This document shows, piece by piece, positions 61,406 through 64,000 of a stretch of DNA of 64,000 bases; within the stretch, counting starts at the first letter, position 1, and each line of letters begins with the position of its first letter. A program made the position numbers and the translations under genes. The notes beneath the pieces are model-generated. The model was not told where the DNA came from, made no database searches, and saw nothing but the letters and a program-made list of their open reading frames with translations. This stretch comes from Bacillota bacterium (GTDB lineage: Bacteria; Bacillota; Bacilli; Paenibacillales; Paenibacillaceae): NCBI GenBank assembly GCA_023391635.1, contig JAEWAQ010000037.1, forward strand, positions 23,261 through 87,260, read 5' to 3'.

Positions 61406-62278
61406 CTATCTCTTCAGCCTGGACGCCCGTGCGGTGATTGCCGTGAAGAACATGATGACGGCGAACACGCCGTACGCGATCGTCGCGCCGTAGCTGTAGT
61501 CGAACGCCTTGAACGCCGTCTGGTACAAATACATGATCATAGTTCTCGCCGTGTTGCCCGGCCCGTCGCCGAGCATGAGCGGCGCGTCGAACAGCTGCAG
61601 CCCGCCGATGACGGACGTGATGAACACGAACAGGAACACCGGCCACAGAAGCGGGAGCGTAATCCGCCAGGCGATCTGCTTCTTCGACGCGCCGTCCACT
61701 GCCGCGGCCTCGTACACTTCGCCCGGGATCGACTGCAGGCCGGCCACGAAGATGATCATGTTGAAGCCAAAGTATTGCCAGCAGATGACCGCTGCCGCGA
61801 TGCCGCGCGCCCACCACGGATTGTTGAACCAGTTATAGGGGTCTTGAAGAATGCCGATTTCCATCAGGATTTTGTTGATGCTGCCCGTCTGCCAGTCGAA
61901 CATCAGGCTGAACAGGACGCCCAGCGTGACCGGCGTGATCAGGTGCGGGAAGAAGTAGACGGCACGGAAGAAGTGCTTGCCCCGTATGAATTTCTCATTC
62001 AGCACGAGCGCCAGGAAGAGCGCCAGAATGAGCTGTGGCACGATCGAGAACACCCAGATGATCAGCGTGTTGCCGATCGTCTGGTAGAAGAAGCTGTCGT
62101 GGAGCAGCCGTTCATAATTTGCAAGGCCGACGTACACCGGATCGGAGAAGCCGTCCCATTTCATGAAGCTTAAGTAGAAGGTGTACAAAATGGGAACAAG
62201 GCCGACGAGGGCGTAACCGATAAAGAACGGCGATATGAACAGGTAGCCGAATATCGATTTGTTAACCTTGATGTTCAA
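61406..62278 (-). CDS. Carbohydrate ABC transporter permease, MalF type
   Basis: A permease of about 290 residues with six spans, starting IFGYLFISPFFIGYALVGLV, and an EAA loop EVYEAAAVDGASKKQI with LPLLWP. No ATG is available at a normal position. TTG 62278 lies nine bases after AAAGGA and gives the usual N-terminus (NIKVNKSIFGYLF). GTG 62296, which overlaps the LacI stop as GTGA, is the alternative. Both mean tight coupling to the LacI gene, so the regulator and transporter form one transcript. Confidence 0.92.
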   Translation of the reverse strand: MNIKVNKSIFGYLFISPFFIGYALVGLVPILYTFYLSFMKWDGFSDPVYVGLANYERLLHDSFFYQTIGNTLIIWVFSIVPQLILALFLALVLNEKFIRGKHFFRAVYFFPHLITPVTLGVLFSLMFDWQTGSINKILMEIGILQDPYNWFNNPWWARGIAAAVICWQYFGFNMIIFVAGLQSIPGEVYEAAAVDGASKKQIAWRITLPLLWPVFLFVFITSVIGGLQLFDAPLMLGDGPGNTARTMIMYLYQTAFKAFDYSYGATIAYGVFAVIMFFTAITARASRLKR

Positions 62279-62292
62279 CAGCCTCAATCCTT

Positions 62293-63306
62293 TCACGTAA
62301 GTTTCCCGCACGAATCGCGTATGACAAGCTGCGGCTTGAGCAGATGATGACGCGACCACTGCGGATCGGCCGAATCGTCATCTTCGATTTTGTGGAACAA
62401 GCCCTCTGCCGCCTTCATGCCGATCTCCAAAAACGGCTGCCGCACGGTCGTAAGCGAAGGAAATATCCATTCCGACAAAGTGATATCGTCAAAACCGACG
62501 ATCGACAACTGCTTGGGCACGAGCACGCCGTGTTCCTGCAACGCCCGCATCGCCCCGATCGCCGTCTCGTCGTTGGAAGCGACGACGGCGGTGAATCCCG
62601 GCGTTTTCAGCAGCTTCTTCATGGACAGGTAACCGCCTTGGTTGCTCCAGTCGGACTGGACGATCCAGTCCTGCTTCGTTGCCAGCCCCTGCTCCTCCAT
62701 CGCCAACCGATAGCCTTTCAGCCGGTATTTGTTGGCAGCGGCGTGATCCGGTCCGGCGATATAGGCGATCTCCTTATGGCCCAATTGGTGCAAGTACCGA
62801 ACCATGTCGGCTACGCCGGCGGAGTTATCGACGTCGACCGAGAACACCCCATCCATCTCTCCATGATCGCCCACAATGACGACCGGATACTCGGCCAATT
62901 TGATCGCCAGCAAATCCTCGATATCGCGCTTCTGGAAGCTGACCAAAATGATGCCGTCGAGCTGTCCCTCGTACAGCAGGTTCAAGAACGAAATTTCCTT
63001 TTCATAATTCGAAGTCCAACTGTAGAAAATGCAGCTATATCCTTTTTTACCCGCAACTTGCTCGATTCCGCGGATGATCCCTGAATAGAAGATGTTTGAA
63101 ATATTATCAACCACTACGCCGATTGTATTCGTCTTGTCCATGACAAGACGCCGAGCATTCGCATTGCGGTGGAAATTCAACTCGCGGATCGCCTTTTCCA
63201 GCGCATCCTGCGTCTCTTTCTTGACCTTCTGCCCGTTTAGATACCGGGAAACAGTGCTTTTGGACGTATTGGCCAATCTGGCCACATCATGAATTGTCGG
63301 TCCCAT
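62293..63306 (-). CDS. LacI-family transcriptional regulator of the mannoside operon
   Basis: A 337-residue repressor. The N-terminal DNA-binding domain is TIHDVARLANTSKSTVSRYL with hinge HRNANARRLVMDKTNTIGVV, and the rest is a periplasmic-binding-like sugar-sensing domain (AEYPVVIVGDHG, GVADMVRYLHQLGHKEIAYI, VVASNDETAIGAMRALQEHG, LSIVGFDDITLSEWIFPSLTTV). ATG 63306 fits the family length. The frame extends to 63363, but that would place an operator inside the coding region. It heads the nine-gene operon, and three GGGAACGTTCCC palindromes upstream indicate autoregulation of the whole unit. Confidence 0.95.
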   Translation of the reverse strand: MGPTIHDVARLANTSKSTVSRYLNGQKVKKETQDALEKAIRELNFHRNANARRLVMDKTNTIGVVVDNISNIFYSGIIRGIEQVAGKKGYSCIFYSWTSNYEKEISFLNLLYEGQLDGIILVSFQKRDIEDLLAIKLAEYPVVIVGDHGEMDGVFSVDVDNSAGVADMVRYLHQLGHKEIAYIAGPDHAAANKYRLKGYRLAMEEQGLATKQDWIVQSDWSNQGGYLSMKKLLKTPGFTAVVASNDETAIGAMRALQEHGVLVPKQLSIVGFDDITLSEWIFPSLTTVRQPFLEIGMKAAEGLFHKIEDDDSADPQWSRHHLLKPQLVIRDSCGKLT

Positions 63307-63348
63307 AGCTGGCATGACCTCTTTCGACGAGAAGTTTCCCAATAGTTT

Positions 63349-63362
63349 TGGGAACGTTCCCA
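63349..63362. promoter_or_regulatory. LacI operator O1 (tgggaacgttccca)
   Basis: Perfect 14-bp palindrome with central CG, 43 bases upstream of the LacI start codon. It probably lies in the leader of the operon mRNA. Confidence 0.85.
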
Positions 63363-63395
63363 TTTTACTATGAAAAGGATTGAAAAAGCGATTGT

Positions 63396-63401
63396 TGTCA
63401 A
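63396..63401 (-). promoter_or_regulatory. Consensus -35 hexamer between LacI operators
   Basis: TTGACA on the minus strand between operators O1 and O2. No good -10 hexamer was found at 16-19 bases, so the exact promoter is uncertain. Confidence 0.35.
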
Positions 63402-63431
63402 TCCCATGTATTGAAATGGATTTTACTGTTG

Positions 63432-63451
63432 TTTTGGGAACGTTCCCAAAA
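63432..63451. promoter_or_regulatory. LacI operator O2 (20-bp perfect palindrome)
   Basis: The core GGGAACGTTCCC is extended by TTTT and AAAA to a perfect 20-base palindrome, the strongest of the three sites, upstream of the TTGACA hexamer. Centre-to-centre distance to O1 is 86 bases. Confidence 0.88.
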
Positions 63452-63523
63452 TGGTGAAAACAAAAAGCAAAATGGCTGCTACAACACCTTGCTGTAGATC
63501 GAAAGTTTTGAAGCCTTTGCTTC

Positions 63524-63537
63524 TGGGAACGTTCCCA
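63524..63537. promoter_or_regulatory. LacI operator O3 (tgggaacgttccca)
   Basis: Identical 14-bp palindrome to O1, centred 89 bases from O2. Near-equal spacing of the three sites (86 and 89 bases, about eight helical turns) suits looping. Confidence 0.85.
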
Positions 63538-63848
63538 TCTTTGATAGGACCGCTATCACACTCATATTAGCGCCTATACGCCACAATGTCAATGTGTTTT
63601 TTCCGAATGTCGCCGCTTTCACTCCAACTACCTATCCGCTAGCCCTTACCATTCGCCGGTATCCCCCTCGCTCAGGATGGCACCAGGATGGCAAACGGCT
63701 TCACACGGATTTATGCCTCCTTATATGTTGAATTATGCCTCCAACCTTCTCCAATAACATTCCGATTCTCTTATCATGTTATTGAATTAAAATCCACCAC
63801 ATTATATAATGAGAACACATATTCCCGTTTTCCGGAGTGTGAGGTGCG
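63538..63848. other. Spacer between LacI operon and IS1595-type transposase
   Basis: A 311-base stretch without a gene. It holds one 27-bp dispersed repeat (63650-63676), an exact 10-base direct repeat ttatgcctcc at 63711-63720 and 63733-63742, and an AT-rich stretch leading to the transposase start. The left end of the insertion element must lie here, but no terminal inverted repeat can be called without the right end. Confidence 0.5.
63650..63676 (+). repeat. 27-bp dispersed repeat, seventh copy
   Basis: Begins CATTCGCCGGTATCCCC and ends CTCGCTCAGG. It has three mismatches to copy A at 47983 but only one to the coding copy at 50309-50335. It lies between the mannoside operon and the transposase gene. 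Confidence 0.85.
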
Positions 63849-64000
63849 ATGGCTATGCCTAGGATCGATATTATCGACTGCTCCGAAGATGATTGCGCCT
63901 TTGCGTTATTTCAGGCGAAGTGGCCGAACGGCTTTCGCTGTCCGGGCTGCGATCATCATAAGGCTTACCGCATTGACACACGCAGACTGCCCTTGTATGA
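63849..64000 (+). CDS. IS1595-family transposase, N-terminal part (runs off window)
   Basis: The frame MAMPRIDIIDCSEDDCAFAL continues through FQAKWPNGFRCPGCDHHKAY and is open to the window edge. A CPGC zinc-ribbon half after WPNGFR is the hallmark of the N-terminal zinc ribbon of IS1595/ISSod11-type transposases. ATG 63849 or ATG 63855 could start it; GAGGT upstream fits the second at nine bases. The catalytic domain lies outside the window, so it is unknown whether the element is intact. Confidence 0.8.
   Translation, partial: MAMPRIDIIDCSEDDCAFALFQAKWPNGFRCPGCDHHKAYRIDTRRLPLY

Noticed and set aside
63307..63363. Extended N-terminus of the LacI protein from ATG 63363
   Set aside because: It would add residues before the conserved TIHDVARLANTS start and place operator O1 inside the coding region; ATG 63306 gives the normal family length.

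Overview
The window looks like a chromosomal segment of a GC-rich Gram-positive, most likely a Paenibacillaceae member (Paenibacillus/Cohnella type). That is inferred from strong AGGAGG-type ribosome sites, frequent GTG and TTG starts, YesM/YesN-type two-component systems beside LplB/LplC-type sugar transporters, many AraC regulators, and protein families typical of that group. No rRNA, tRNA, CRISPR array or phage was seen. Most genes lie on the minus strand, and the dominant theme is uptake and breakdown of plant or microbial oligo- and polysaccharides.

Layout. 1-3148: an ABC sugar transporter (two permeases, one binding protein) behind a promoter with a cre-like site and three LacI-type operators. 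3501-6088: an ArsR-type regulator divergent from a GH51 arabinofuranosidase. 6223-12338: a YbdG-type mechanosensitive channel, a GH4 glycosidase, a divergent MocR regulator/PNPOx-like pair and a DUF72 protein. 12487-15624: a secreted multidomain beta-helix protein. 15879-16041: the stub of a deleted AraC gene. 16047-25447: a cluster with a clan GH-A glycosidase, a TIM-barrel epimerase, two permeases, a lipoprotein binding protein and a YesN/YesM pair. 25569-31621: an AraC regulator coupled to a GH36-like enzyme, a Gfo/Idh/MocA dehydrogenase and a second GH-D enzyme.

31714-36563 holds a malic enzyme, decayed alanine dehydrogenase and M14 carboxypeptidase genes, an orphan fragment, and an ECF sigma/anti-sigma pair. 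36984-45528 carries AraC, thioredoxin/MerR, a GH42 beta-galactosidase with a divergent AraC gene, a nicotinamidase-like hydrolase, a small membrane protein, a methyltransferase and a second ECF pair. 45667-47862 is a classical GH36 alpha-galactosidase.

48179-63306 appears to be one long operon: LacI regulator, two permeases, binding protein, amidohydrolase/uronate-isomerase-like protein, FGGY kinase, GH38 alpha-mannosidase, raffinose-synthase-type GH36 enzyme and a 1105-residue double FAD oxidoreductase. Three perfect GGGAACGTTCCC operators precede the LacI gene. This reads as a self-contained system for import and intracellular processing of a mannose/galactose-containing glycoside. The window ends inside an IS1595-type transposase.

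The most unusual signal is a 27-bp repeat family with seven copies: two in tandem at 47983-48055, one at 63650-63676, and four inverted copies at 50216-50380 inside the FAD oxidoreductase gene. The inner copies are spaced in multiples of three and are translated into a proline-rich linker between two FAD domains. This looks like a dispersed repeat that entered or expanded within a coding sequence.
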